Shown here: in pieces, positions 15,709 to 24,026 of the stretch
Layout: each line of letters begins with the position of its first letter
Numbering within the stretch: the stretch's first letter is position 1
Assembly: GCF_003318255.1 (NCBI RefSeq)
Contig: NZ_QOCF01000027.1
Span: 1 to 64,000 of the forward strand
Length of the DNA: 64,000 bases
DNA from: Ruegeria sp. A3M17
GTDB taxonomy: Bacteria; Pseudomonadota; Alphaproteobacteria; Rhodobacterales; Rhodobacteraceae
Direction: 5' to 3'
Position numbers and translations under genes: made by a program
Notes under the pieces: generated by a model
Told to the model about the DNA's origin: nothing
What the model saw: only the letters and a program-made list of their open reading frames with translations
Database searches by the model: none

Positions 15709-17760
15709 CTAAGGCGCTTCGAGGTTACCCAGCAGGATTGAGGTCATGTCGGTGGCAATCACGCCACCCACAGCCACCACATTGGCCCCAGTATCATAAG
15801 AAACGTCGGTGCGCGTGATCCCTGAAAGGTCCGCGTCACTGTCAATAAAAACCCATTCCGGGCGAACAGCAGTGGGCTGTCCGACCGCCACTTGCAGAAT
15901 CGACAAAGCATCGAGCGCGTTCACCGAACCATCCCGGTTGAAATCTGCTGCGATCAAATTCTCAGGCGAGGCCGGCCCCCATGTCGGGTCCAGTCCGACC
16001 GAAATTCGCAAAACCTGCAGCGCGTCCAATGCGTTGATGTCCTTGCTCGCGGTAGAATAGGTCTTGATGACGTCGAATTCACCCTCGAAAGTGCCGGACG
16101 GTAGATTCAAATCGAACCGCCCATTGCTGTCTGCACGAGCACTGATTGTGGCTCCGCCATTTGGGGTGAAGCTGATTTCAGCGTCACTGAGGCTGGGGTT
16201 GGCGGTCTCTGAATTGATTGAGACATCCCCCAAAACCCCATCGGAACTGCCCGGCTCGAGCCCCCCGAAATCGCCGAAATCGACAGGAATGTGGTCAGGG
16301 CCGCCAATACCCGCGCCAAACACCTGAGCGCTGGTCAGCGGACCACCAGAGGCAGAATTCACGTTTATCGTCTCATTGAGGTATTCAAACCGGGCGCCCT
16401 GCGCCGTCACGGTAAAGGTCAACTGTCCGGGCGTTCTGAGAAGCGGATAGTCGAACGCGTCCAACCGGTCGATACCAGCCTGAAAGTCCGTAATCGTGGT
16501 GGTTTCCGCTCCGTATTGCATGACAAAGATGTCGGCACCGGACCCGCCCGTCATTGTGGTCGCGGCCGAACCGGCAATCAATATGTCATCTCCGGCCCCA
16601 CCACTAAGGGTCGTAGGAAGAATATTGCCGCTGAGCATATCGTTACCGGCGGTGCCGTTAACTGTTCCCAGGCCACTGCGAACGACACCCAGATCCGCAA
16701 CATCCACCGTAAGTTGGGTCAGCCCAGCATCCTGTTGCGACGCGACCAGAATCTGCAGCTCATCACCGACCTGCGCGACGCTGAACGACTCCACATTCTG
16801 CAAACCGCTTTGGAGCGTATCGGCAAAACTGTCCAAATGCACCAATTGCCCACCGGGCGTCATGGCAAACAAAGTTATTCCATAATCGCCACCGCCCGCG
16901 ACGACGAACACATGCCCGTTGACGTCGACCACCGAAATATCCTGAATCGACTCGAACCGTGTGTGCAGCGAATCCAGGACGTGATCGGTTGGGATCAGAC
17001 GACCATCGGCAGCCAGTTCCATCACACTGAGAGAGTTGCTTTCAGCCCCCGCGACCACCACCCAGGACTTGCCATATGCCTGTATCACTTCGACCGCCGT
17101 GGGCGTCGCGATTCCCAAAGTCGTCAGGGCCTCGCTGTTGTCTACCGCTGTTATGGCTCCGGTTCCCCCATCAACCCGGTAGGTCGAGACAGTGTTGCTG
17201 GCCCCATCGGCCGCAATAACAATGTTGTCTGCGCCAATCTTCAACGCCTGCATCGAATCAGATTTTGCCACAATCACGCCCGAGGACGTCAATGTGCCGT
17301 CTCCGTTAACGTTATAGGTGACAATCCGCCCGGTATCTTCATGTGCCATCATCAGCAGATCGCCGGACCCGGTCGACAGTTTCACCAAGGCCGAAATGTC
17401 ACCGCCGCCTGTTAATGTCCCGGTTTCCCGCAAGGTTCCAACAGTCCCATCCGGGTTCAGATCATACCCCACCAGCCCATTTGCAGTGTCGATATCCAAA
17501 ACGAGCTGATCACCACCACCGAACGAAACCGGTGTTCCGGTGCGACCGACCTGAAATGTGATCGAACCACTGAAATACTCGGTATCGACCAGTTGCGGAA
17601 CAGCGCCATCAACAAGCTTCCAAACGGCGACACCGCCGCCGGGGCCGGTCAAACTGTACAGATGCGTGGTCCCGTTAAGCGTTTTTAAAGCCGTATCACG
17701 GATACCTGAATCGAGCGCTGCGCTCCCTGTTGCAACCACGCTTTCGAACTGAAGCATCAT
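15709..17760 (-). CDS. Dockerin-bearing RTX protein with beta-propeller-like N-terminus
   Basis: A 683-residue putative type I secretion substrate without an N-terminal signal peptide. Residues about 1-360 form repeated blade-like units reminiscent of lactonase/YncE beta-propellers. Residues about 366-420 hold RTX calcium-binding nonapeptides (SGGAGDDIL, TGGSGADIF), then a short serralysin-type segment (TITDFQAGIDRLDAFDY). After an Ig-like or carboxypeptidase-regulatory-like unit (about 500-560), residues about 565-630 form a type I dockerin with two related repeats. The second, DFNRDGSVNALDA at about 606-618, is a complete F-hand calcium loop. The first (KDINALDALQ, about 573-582) keeps the helix but has lost most early ligands. 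It is divergent from a cohesin-like adhesin gene and converges on an exporter operon. The enzymatic role of the propeller is unknown. Confidence 0.85.
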   Translation of the reverse strand: MMLQFESVVATGSAALDSGIRDTALKTLNGTTHLYSLTGPGGGVAVWKLVDGAVPQLVDTEYFSGSITFQVGRTGTPVSFGGGDQLVLDIDTANGLVGYDLNPDGTVGTLRETGTLTGGGDISALVKLSTGSGDLLMMAHEDTGRIVTYNVNGDGTLTSSGVIVAKSDSMQALKIGADNIVIAADGASNTVSTYRVDGGTGAITAVDNSEALTTLGIATPTAVEVIQAYGKSWVVVAGAESNSLSVMELAADGRLIPTDHVLDSLHTRFESIQDISVVDVNGHVFVVAGGGDYGITLFAMTPGGQLVHLDSFADTLQSGLQNVESFSVAQVGDELQILVASQQDAGLTQLTVDVADLGVVRSGLGTVNGTAGNDMLSGNILPTTLSGGAGDDILIAGSAATTMTGGSGADIFVMQYGAETTTITDFQAGIDRLDAFDYPLLRTPGQLTFTVTAQGARFEYLNETINVNSASGGPLTSAQVFGAGIGGPDHIPVDFGDFGGLEPGSSDGVLGDVSINSETANPSLSDAEISFTPNGGATISARADSNGRFDLNLPSGTFEGEFDVIKTYSTASKDINALDALQVLRISVGLDPTWGPASPENLIAADFNRDGSVNALDALSILQVAVGQPTAVRPEWVFIDSDADLSGITRTDVSYDTGANVVAVGGVIATDMTSILLGNLEAP

Positions 17761-17970
17761 ACTACATCACCCCACGCCAAACTTGGCAATGACTGCAGGA
17801 TGATCCGATGCCCGGCCCGATACCAAAGCGGAATTGTGGTGAAAACGAGGAGTTCGGTTTCAGTTTAACACAATTTTTCCTGGTCCGACCGCATGAGTCA
17901 CAAACTCGAAAGACTGATGAACAAAACCTGGCCCACCCAGGCGGACACAGACATCACATGTGAGGGTAAG
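17761..17970. promoter_or_regulatory. Divergent promoter region between dockerin and adhesin genes
   Basis: About 210 bases from the dockerin-gene start to the preferred adhesin start. A small palindrome GCCAA-AC-TTGGC lies at 17776-17787, beside the dockerin-gene start. Both promoters must be here, so the two secreted proteins may be controlled together. No strong consensus promoter was identified. Confidence 0.45.
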
Positions 17971-20900
17971 ATGACCAAAGAACATGATCCCAAAGCCAAA
18001 ACTGCAGAACCCGGATCAGACAATGGTCGCAAGGACCACATTCGCCGGTGGATTGATGGCAAAATGCGACGCTGGGTTGGGCGCGGTATTGCCGGGGGGC
18101 TTGGTTCGACTCTCATGGCGCTTCCCGCCTTGGCGCAGGCAACGATAGAAGAGCTTTATGCCTATCAGTTTGCAGAAACGATTCCCGGCGTTCAGTCAGT
18201 GAAGCTGCTGAAAAACGGGGATGTTCTGCTGAAGATGATTGATGGCAGTTCGATGATTGTCGCCGCGGAAAACGTTCAGGTTCTGGACAGTGGCGCAATC
18301 ATGATCGCCGAAAATGCCGTGAGTGAAATTGCGCAATTCAGCCTGGCTGCCGAAGCAGGTGGTGCCGCCGCGGCGGGCGGCGGCATTAGTGGCGTCGGCG
18401 CTGCATTGGGCGGATTGGGCCTGGCTGGCGCCGCCGCGGCGGGGGCCGGCGGTGGCGGCGGTGGAGACGATGGTGATTTTCAACCCGCGCCGCCGGCACC
18501 GCCTCAGGTTTTGAATCTCGCGCAAGCGCAATCCACTGCGTTCAGCAGCACAGAGGCCAATATCAGTGTCCCGGATGGAACCGAAACGGTGGAACTTACG
18601 ATCGGGTCTTTGGTCAAATCCGTGCCACTTGATCCCGATGGAAGTTGGAGCATTTCGCTGACAGCCGTCGAAGCGGCCAGTCTGCCACAAGGTGTTCAGA
18701 ACGTCACGGTTCGCCACTTGGATAGCGGTGGGCAAGAACTTTCGGTCGAGACTGTGTCCTACGACATCGACACAATCCCCCCTACTCTGACAATTTCCGG
18801 TTTGTCGAACGGTGCGGTCATAAATGCGGAGGAAAGTGCAACGGATCTGACCGTCTCCGGGACGACAAACGCGGAAAACGGTCAGACCGTGACCGTCACT
18901 CTGAACGGCGAAACATACTCTGGCACCTTAGCCGATGGGCAATGGGTCGTCACCGTGCCTGCCAGTGATCTTGCCGCGTTGCCGGATGGGGAAACCATCG
19001 TGTTGACCGCAGATGTTTCAGATATGGCGGGGAACCCGGCAGCACAGATCAGTGACAGCATTGAGACTGATTTTACGGCGCCGACCGTTACCTTGGATCC
19101 TCTCCCCGTCGACAAAATCGAATTGGTTGACGTTCAGAACGATCTGGAGCTGAGCGGATCGACAACAGCAGCTGATGGCCGGGCAGTTATGGTCGAATTC
19201 GGGGGGCAGACCTATTCGACAACCGCCTCTGACGGTAGTTGGAGCGTCACTGTTCCATCCGCAGATCTTGCAAATCTGCCCTCAGGTACTCCGGCGTCGG
19301 TACGGGCCGTTGTCAGCGATGCAGCAGGAAACACTTCGGTTCCGGCAACAGCCTCGGTTCCGGTGGATCTGACTGGCCCCGCAATTTCCATATCGCCGCT
19401 ATCGGTTGGGTCTGCCGTGAACGCGGCAAACGTCGGTTCGGATTTGATGGTATCGGGAATTACCGGGAACGTGGAAGACGGCCAGCAGGTGACAATCATG
19501 TTGGACGGCCAAAGTTACACCGGTGCAGTATCTGGCAACAGCTGGTCGGTGACCATCCCAGCGGCCGACCTTGGAGCATTGGCAGACGGGGGCGCGTTCA
19601 CCATCACCGCAGATGTATCCAATGCGGACGGGCTCGCTGCCAATCAGGCGAATGCACCCGTGTCCAAGGATGTCACCGCCCCAACCCTGAGCATCGATGG
19701 GCTTTCCGATGGTGCCGTCCTGAATGCCGCTGAGCGTGACACAGACCTGACAATCACCGGGTCAACTGATGCAGAGGACGGACAGACCGTAACCGTATTG
19801 TTAAACGGCCAGGATTATACCGGCACGGTCTCTGGCGGGGTCTGGAGCGCGACTGTGCCAGCGGCTGATCTGACCGCGTTGTCCGATGGCGCAACAATCC
19901 CGATGACTGCAGACGTGACAGATGCGGCCGGAAACCCGGCGACACAAGCAACTGGCAGTTTTGACACCGACTTTTTGCCTCATTCCATCACCATCACCAA
20001 TTTGTCCGATGGCCCGGTCATGAACTTGGCGGAGCGTGGTACAGATCTGATCGTCACAGGCACGTCCGATGCCCCGGACGGCACCACCATCACCGTGGAA
20101 ATCGTCAGAGCAGATGGCACTGTTGACCTGAGCAATACCACAACGGTCAGTGGCGGTTCCTGGACGTTGGTTTCGCCGGCGGCCGGCCTAAATGGCCTGC
20201 AAGACGACGAAATTTACAGTGTGAATGCATCGGTTTCAGACACGGCTGGTAACAACGCGAGCGCGAGTGATGGATTTAGAACAGACTTCACAGCACCAAC
20301 CGTGACGATCAACCCTCTGGCTGTCGGATCGGTTCTGGACGTCTCCGAAAGGGGTAGCGATCTGTCCATTTCCGGGGCGACATCGGCGGAAGAAGGGCAA
20401 ATAGTCACCGTCATGCTGGATGGTCAACCATATACCGGTGTCGCCACTGGTGGCACTTGGTCGGTCACTGTACCTGCAGCGGATCTTTCCGGGTTGGCGG
20501 ACAGTACAAATTTCCCCGTTTCGGCAACGGTCAGTGACCAGGCCGGCAACAGCGCCAGCCCGGCGACCACAACGCTCGCCACGGATTTCCGACCGCTGTT
20601 AGACCTGAATTCTGTAGGGACAAACAGCTCAGTTTCACTCAGCGACGCGCAGAGTTCCGGTGTTGTTGTGTCTGGAACATCCGTTGGCCTCGCCGCAGGC
20701 CAAGCGGTGAACGTAACACTCAACAGTAACTCGGTCGGCACCGCCAATGTCGCAGCCGATGGCAACTGGTCGCTTACAGTTCCGGCGTCGTGTTTCACAG
20801 GTTTTTCAGCCGGTGATGACCTGAACTTTCAGGCTCAGGCAACGGTTTCAGGCGGCCCTGATCCTTTACCTGCAACCGGTGAGGCGACGGCGCATGTACC

Positions 20901-21801
20901 GGGCGCATATGTCATTGCAGAAGCGGGTCGGAGCGGTTCGACAATCACGTACCAAGTTTTCGCAGACGCTGACCGCGACGTTTCCAGTGGGCTAGCGATG
21001 ACGGTTGAGTTGGGATTTGATCCGTCAGTTGTGACATTCGACGCAGGATCCGATGTTGGGAACGGGGCTTTTGGTCTGTATCTATCCAACCCAGTTGGAG
21101 GCTCCGTGGTCAACTTCGCGGGTGTCGCGACCAGCTTTACGGATCTGAACCTACCCCTGGTGACATTCACCATGACCGTTCAGGACCCCAGCAAACCGGT
21201 TGAACTTTCGCTTACCACCCCGGATGGGGGTCCGACAACCGTCATAATCGGCACTGATGGAAATGACACTTTGGTCGCCAGCGATGTGGACAGCTTTGTT
21301 CGTGGTCAGGACGGCGACGACGCCATCAATGTCTCGGACGCGGGTCGCGACGTTGTTGTGTTCGAAGCCGCTCCTGCGGCCAACGGGGTGGACACGATCA
21401 CCGGCTTCTCACTCGGCGCGGCAGCGGATGTCGCAGATGCGTTAATGTTCAGTGGCCTCGATCACTCTACTTTGCGCGGCGATGGCACGGACGTTGAGAC
21501 ATTAAATGTAGGCGGCGCGGTTGGTGCCAACACGGGCGTCATCGGCTTGACCACGGTCCTGGCCGACCTGTCGATCAATACCATCGAAACTGTCGTTGAA
21601 AGTTTGACGGGACTTCAAGCCGGTGACGAAATCTACGTACTCGCGACAGATGGAGACGACAGCGTTCTGGTCAGAGCCGACTATTCATCGCCGACTGCAG
21701 CCACCGTTGAAACCATGGCGCATTTTTCGGGTTTGGACGACCTGAGCGGCTTGAGCGAAGACAATATCCTGATCGCCGACCCTACCGGAGCAACGGCTTG
21801 A
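17971..21801 (+). CDS. Large BapA-type adhesin: Ig-like repeats, cohesin-like module, RTX tail
   Basis: Predicted surface adhesin of about 1,276 residues. Residues about 58-125 resemble the BapA/LapF prefix domain (AYQFAETIPGVQSVKLLKNG). An Ala/Gly linker follows (127-166) and contains two AAAAG stretches. About eight Ig-like modules of some 100 residues follow (180-975), most with the pattern DLTVSG...VTLNG...W..TVP..DL. Residues about 978-1090 look like a cohesin: LGFDPSVVTFDAG, later VTFTMTV. The C-terminal 185 residues have an RTX-like start (GTDGNDTLVASD) and a type I secretion tail. A Sec-like hydrophobic stretch ending ALAQA (about 40-56) is unusual for this route. The ATG at 17971 is chosen for its GAGG five bases upstream; an in-frame start at 17893 would add 26 residues. 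It leads the sapC-tolC-exporter genes. Confidence 0.87.
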   Translation: MTKEHDPKAKTAEPGSDNGRKDHIRRWIDGKMRRWVGRGIAGGLGSTLMALPALAQATIEELYAYQFAETIPGVQSVKLLKNGDVLLKMIDGSSMIVAAENVQVLDSGAIMIAENAVSEIAQFSLAAEAGGAAAAGGGISGVGAALGGLGLAGAAAAGAGGGGGGDDGDFQPAPPAPPQVLNLAQAQSTAFSSTEANISVPDGTETVELTIGSLVKSVPLDPDGSWSISLTAVEAASLPQGVQNVTVRHLDSGGQELSVETVSYDIDTIPPTLTISGLSNGAVINAEESATDLTVSGTTNAENGQTVTVTLNGETYSGTLADGQWVVTVPASDLAALPDGETIVLTADVSDMAGNPAAQISDSIETDFTAPTVTLDPLPVDKIELVDVQNDLELSGSTTAADGRAVMVEFGGQTYSTTASDGSWSVTVPSADLANLPSGTPASVRAVVSDAAGNTSVPATASVPVDLTGPAISISPLSVGSAVNAANVGSDLMVSGITGNVEDGQQVTIMLDGQSYTGAVSGNSWSVTIPAADLGALADGGAFTITADVSNADGLAANQANAPVSKDVTAPTLSIDGLSDGAVLNAAERDTDLTITGSTDAEDGQTVTVLLNGQDYTGTVSGGVWSATVPAADLTALSDGATIPMTADVTDAAGNPATQATGSFDTDFLPHSITITNLSDGPVMNLAERGTDLIVTGTSDAPDGTTITVEIVRADGTVDLSNTTTVSGGSWTLVSPAAGLNGLQDDEIYSVNASVSDTAGNNASASDGFRTDFTAPTVTINPLAVGSVLDVSERGSDLSISGATSAEEGQIVTVMLDGQPYTGVATGGTWSVTVPAADLSGLADSTNFPVSATVSDQAGNSASPATTTLATDFRPLLDLNSVGTNSSVSLSDAQSSGVVVSGTSVGLAAGQAVNVTLNSNSVGTANVAADGNWSLTVPASCFTGFSAGDDLNFQAQATVSGGPDPLPATGEATAHVPGAYVIAEAGRSGSTITYQVFADADRDVSSGLAMTVELGFDPSVVTFDAGSDVGNGAFGLYLSNPVGGSVVNFAGVATSFTDLNLPLVTFTMTVQDPSKPVELSLTTPDGGPTTVIIGTDGNDTLVASDVDSFVRGQDGDDAINVSDAGRDVVVFEAAPAANGVDTITGFSLGAAADVADALMFSGLDHSTLRGDGTDVETLNVGGAVGANTGVIGLTTVLADLSINTIETVVESLTGLQAGDEIYVLATDGDDSVLVRADYSSPTAATVETMAHFSGLDDLSGLSEDNILIADPTGATA
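18780..20590 (+). repeat. Tandem Ig-module repeats inside the adhesin gene
   Basis: Six to seven consecutive units of roughly 300 bases encode similar modules. Recurring DNA phrases for GTCTCCGG-like and CTGAACGGC-like segments appear at about the same offset in each. The units are diverged and not identical, so copy-number change by recombination is possible but not recent. Confidence 0.6.
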
Positions 21802-21813
21802 TCAAAACACGGA

Positions 21814-21835
21814 CTGCCGGTTTTTCAACCGGCAG
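21814..21835 (+). promoter_or_regulatory. Hairpin between adhesin and sapC
   Basis: Arms CTGCCGGTT and AACCGGCAG match perfectly around a four-base loop, 12 bases after the adhesin stop. No T-run follows, so partial attenuation or 3'-end protection is likelier than full termination. That would give much adhesin mRNA and less of the exporter genes. Confidence 0.5.
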
Positions 21836-21861
21836 CCATTCCATACACCAAGGAATCGAAA

Positions 21862-22668
21862 ATGGCAGAGAATGGCCTGTTTCCAGTCACATATGAGCGG
21901 CACGGTGACAAATACTGGAAGCGTTTTTCATCTTACCACTTTGCGGAAACCCAGCAGGCTTGCTCGATTGTCGAGAAAGAGATTCTGCTCGTCGCGGCCA
22001 CGTATCCGGTAATGTTTCGCGAAACCGGGGGGGAAATTGAACCTGTAGCACTATTGTCACTGAACCCGGACGCACAAACCCCTTTTGTGTCCGACGATGG
22101 CCGATGGTTGGCCACCTACATTCCGTCCGCGTTGCGGTGCCCGCCCTTTCAAGCAGGTTTGCCGAGTAATACGGATTGTGATCCGCAACTTCTGGTCGAT
22201 GAATCTTCTGGTCTGGTCACCGACACTCCAGAGGACGAACCGTTCTTTACCGACGCTGGTGAGTTGCCCGCTGAACTTTCAAACATCCTCGGATTTATCC
22301 AAGCACGAGAGGCATCAGCCAAGAAAATTCGATCCGTGTGTAACGTCATTCAGGGGATGGGTCTTTTCGAACAAATGGCCAGCAACGAAAACGTCGCGCT
22401 GCCGACGGGGTTTCTGGTCCTGAATGTCCGACGCCTGAAGGCTCTTTCGCAGACAGAGAAGCTTGCATTGTTCGATGTCGGTGCAATTCAATTGCTGCAC
22501 GCCCACCAAGTATCACTATCACACATTTCTTGGCTGTCGCAGGCACAGGAGCAGCTGGCAAAGCCAAAACTTCAAAAGCAATACACCGAAAATTCAGACA
22601 TTTCCCGTTTCCTTACCGCCATGGCACACGCGCAAAATGACGAACTTTTAGTGGCTGGTGGGGTGTGA
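21862..22668 (+). CDS. SapC-family protein of a type I secretion operon
   Basis: A 268-residue protein of the SapC family (Pfam SapC), named after the first gene of the Campylobacter fetus sapCDEF S-layer secretion operon. Its biochemical role is unknown there too. There is no signal peptide or membrane segment, so it is probably cytoplasmic. Recognisable family segments are VTYERHGDKYWKRFSSYHFA at the N-terminus, PVALLSLNPDAQTPFV, and WLATYIPSALRCPPF around residue 90. It sits between the adhesin and the tolC-like gene, as sapC sits beside its exporter genes in C. fetus. A role in adhesin folding, targeting or control is inferred. Confidence 0.85.
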   Translation: MAENGLFPVTYERHGDKYWKRFSSYHFAETQQACSIVEKEILLVAATYPVMFRETGGEIEPVALLSLNPDAQTPFVSDDGRWLATYIPSALRCPPFQAGLPSNTDCDPQLLVDESSGLVTDTPEDEPFFTDAGELPAELSNILGFIQAREASAKKIRSVCNVIQGMGLFEQMASNENVALPTGFLVLNVRRLKALSQTEKLALFDVGAIQLLHAHQVSLSHISWLSQAQEQLAKPKLQKQYTENSDISRFLTAMAHAQNDELLVAGGV

Positions 22669-22670
22669 AT

Positions 22671-24026
22671 ATGCCTCTGATCAGCTGCAACCGTGGCCTA
22701 AAGTATCTTGCCTGCCTGTGTATTCCTTTAATGGCGGCTTGCGCACCTCCACCCGACCTTACGGGCGTAGAGGTTTCACTGTCAGCAGGTTCTGTTGGGG
22801 CTGGCGCGCAGCGCCCCATTCCACGCCTGACGCAAAGCGAATTTGGTCAACGGGTGCGGACGGCTGTCGAAACCAACCCAAACCTCGCGCAAAGCGCGAC
22901 ACGACTGGAAATCGCAGACGCTAACGAAAATGCGGCCAAGGGTGCTTTCCTTCCTCGCGTATCAATGGGCATCAATGCGCGATCACAGCGTGTGAATTCC
23001 GATATTGCAGACTTCACCCCGTATCTGCGCGTTTCGCAACTCGTCTATGATGGAGGCGCCGCGTCAGGCGAACTGGCTGCGGCTCAGGCTCGCGTCCTCG
23101 AAAGTCGGGGCGGTCAGTTGCAAACCGCAGCGGCGCTGGCCCTTGCCGCGATCGAAGCGTATGTTGTGGTCCTTGATCGGCGCAAAATCCTGGAAATCTC
23201 GGCCCAGAACGTTGAGGTGCACGCCGAGATCGTGCGCCAGATCACTGAACGTAACGCGCAGGGCGTAGGGTCGAGTGCCGACGTTTTGACTGCGCGCTCG
23301 CGTATGGCAGACGCGCGTACGCAGCTTGCCGATGCAGAAGCTCGGACAGACAGGGCAGAGGCACAGTACCAGGAAATATTCGGGCGACCTCCGGGGACAC
23401 TTACCGCTCCGGTCGCGGCACCCAAGCTGACCAGAACGGAATCGGAAATCGTTTTGGACAGCCCACAAGTACGACATGCGAATGCCGCCTTGGTAGTCGC
23501 AAAGGCCGAGCAAACCGCAGCCATTGCACAACGGCAGCCAGGTGTAGAGATCGCGGCTTTTGCAGATCGCGATGACAGCAATGACGCCAATTTCGGTGTC
23601 GACCTGTCCGTTAACTATGAACTGGACAGCACCGGTCAACGTAAGGCCGCCATAGCTGCTGCCCAAGCTCAGGTAAAAGAGGCCGAATTCGCCCGCGAGA
23701 CGTTAATTCGAGAAATCCGCCGCGAGTTAGAGTTCATTCGATCAGATCAGGACGCAGGTGCGGTTCGCTTGCAAGCGGCTCGTTTGGCTGCCCAGGCCAA
23801 CGCCGAAAGCGTTGAAGCTGCACGGGCCCAATTCACCATCGGTCGACGCAGCCTGGTCGAGATACTGGATGCCCAGCGAGATTATGTGAACGCACAGCAA
23901 AGGCTGATTTTGGCGGAACAAAGCTTCTTCCTCACAAACTACGCCGCCCTCAGTTTGACCGGGGACATCCTGGATTATCTCGGTATTTCAATTGCAAACA
24001 CAGGTGAAGATTCATGGCCGCGTTAA
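22671..24026 (+). CDS. TolC-family outer-membrane channel with lipoprotein signal
   Basis: Outer-membrane efflux protein of 451 residues. The N-terminus has a lipobox-like end (LMAACAPPP, modified Cys near residue 24). Two related alpha-helical halves follow, typical of TolC trimers, with repeats such as ALALAAIEAYVVVLDRR and LVEILDAQRDYVNAQQRLILAEQSFF. It should provide the exit duct for the exporter that follows, and possibly for the first exporter at 12595. The ATG at 22671 has GGGG seven bases upstream. A GTG at 22665 overlaps the sapC stop and is possible. It overlaps the next gene by 13 bases, supporting one operon. Confidence 0.88.
   Translation: MPLISCNRGLKYLACLCIPLMAACAPPPDLTGVEVSLSAGSVGAGAQRPIPRLTQSEFGQRVRTAVETNPNLAQSATRLEIADANENAAKGAFLPRVSMGINARSQRVNSDIADFTPYLRVSQLVYDGGAASGELAAAQARVLESRGGQLQTAAALALAAIEAYVVVLDRRKILEISAQNVEVHAEIVRQITERNAQGVGSSADVLTARSRMADARTQLADAEARTDRAEAQYQEIFGRPPGTLTAPVAAPKLTRTESEIVLDSPQVRHANAALVVAKAEQTAAIAQRQPGVEIAAFADRDDSNDANFGVDLSVNYELDSTGQRKAAIAAAQAQVKEAEFARETLIREIRRELEFIRSDQDAGAVRLQAARLAAQANAESVEAARAQFTIGRRSLVEILDAQRDYVNAQQRLILAEQSFFLTNYAALSLTGDILDYLGISIANTGEDSWPR

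Noticed and set aside
16291..17415. 374-codon frame opposite the dockerin/RTX gene
   Set aside because: The minus-strand protein has clear RTX, dockerin and blade-like repeats. The plus-strand translation is low in recognisable structure and rich in Arg and His, as antisense shadows usually are.
18780..20590. Regular repeats considered as a CRISPR array
   Set aside because: Unit length is about 300 bases, the repeats are diverged, and they encode Ig-like protein modules.
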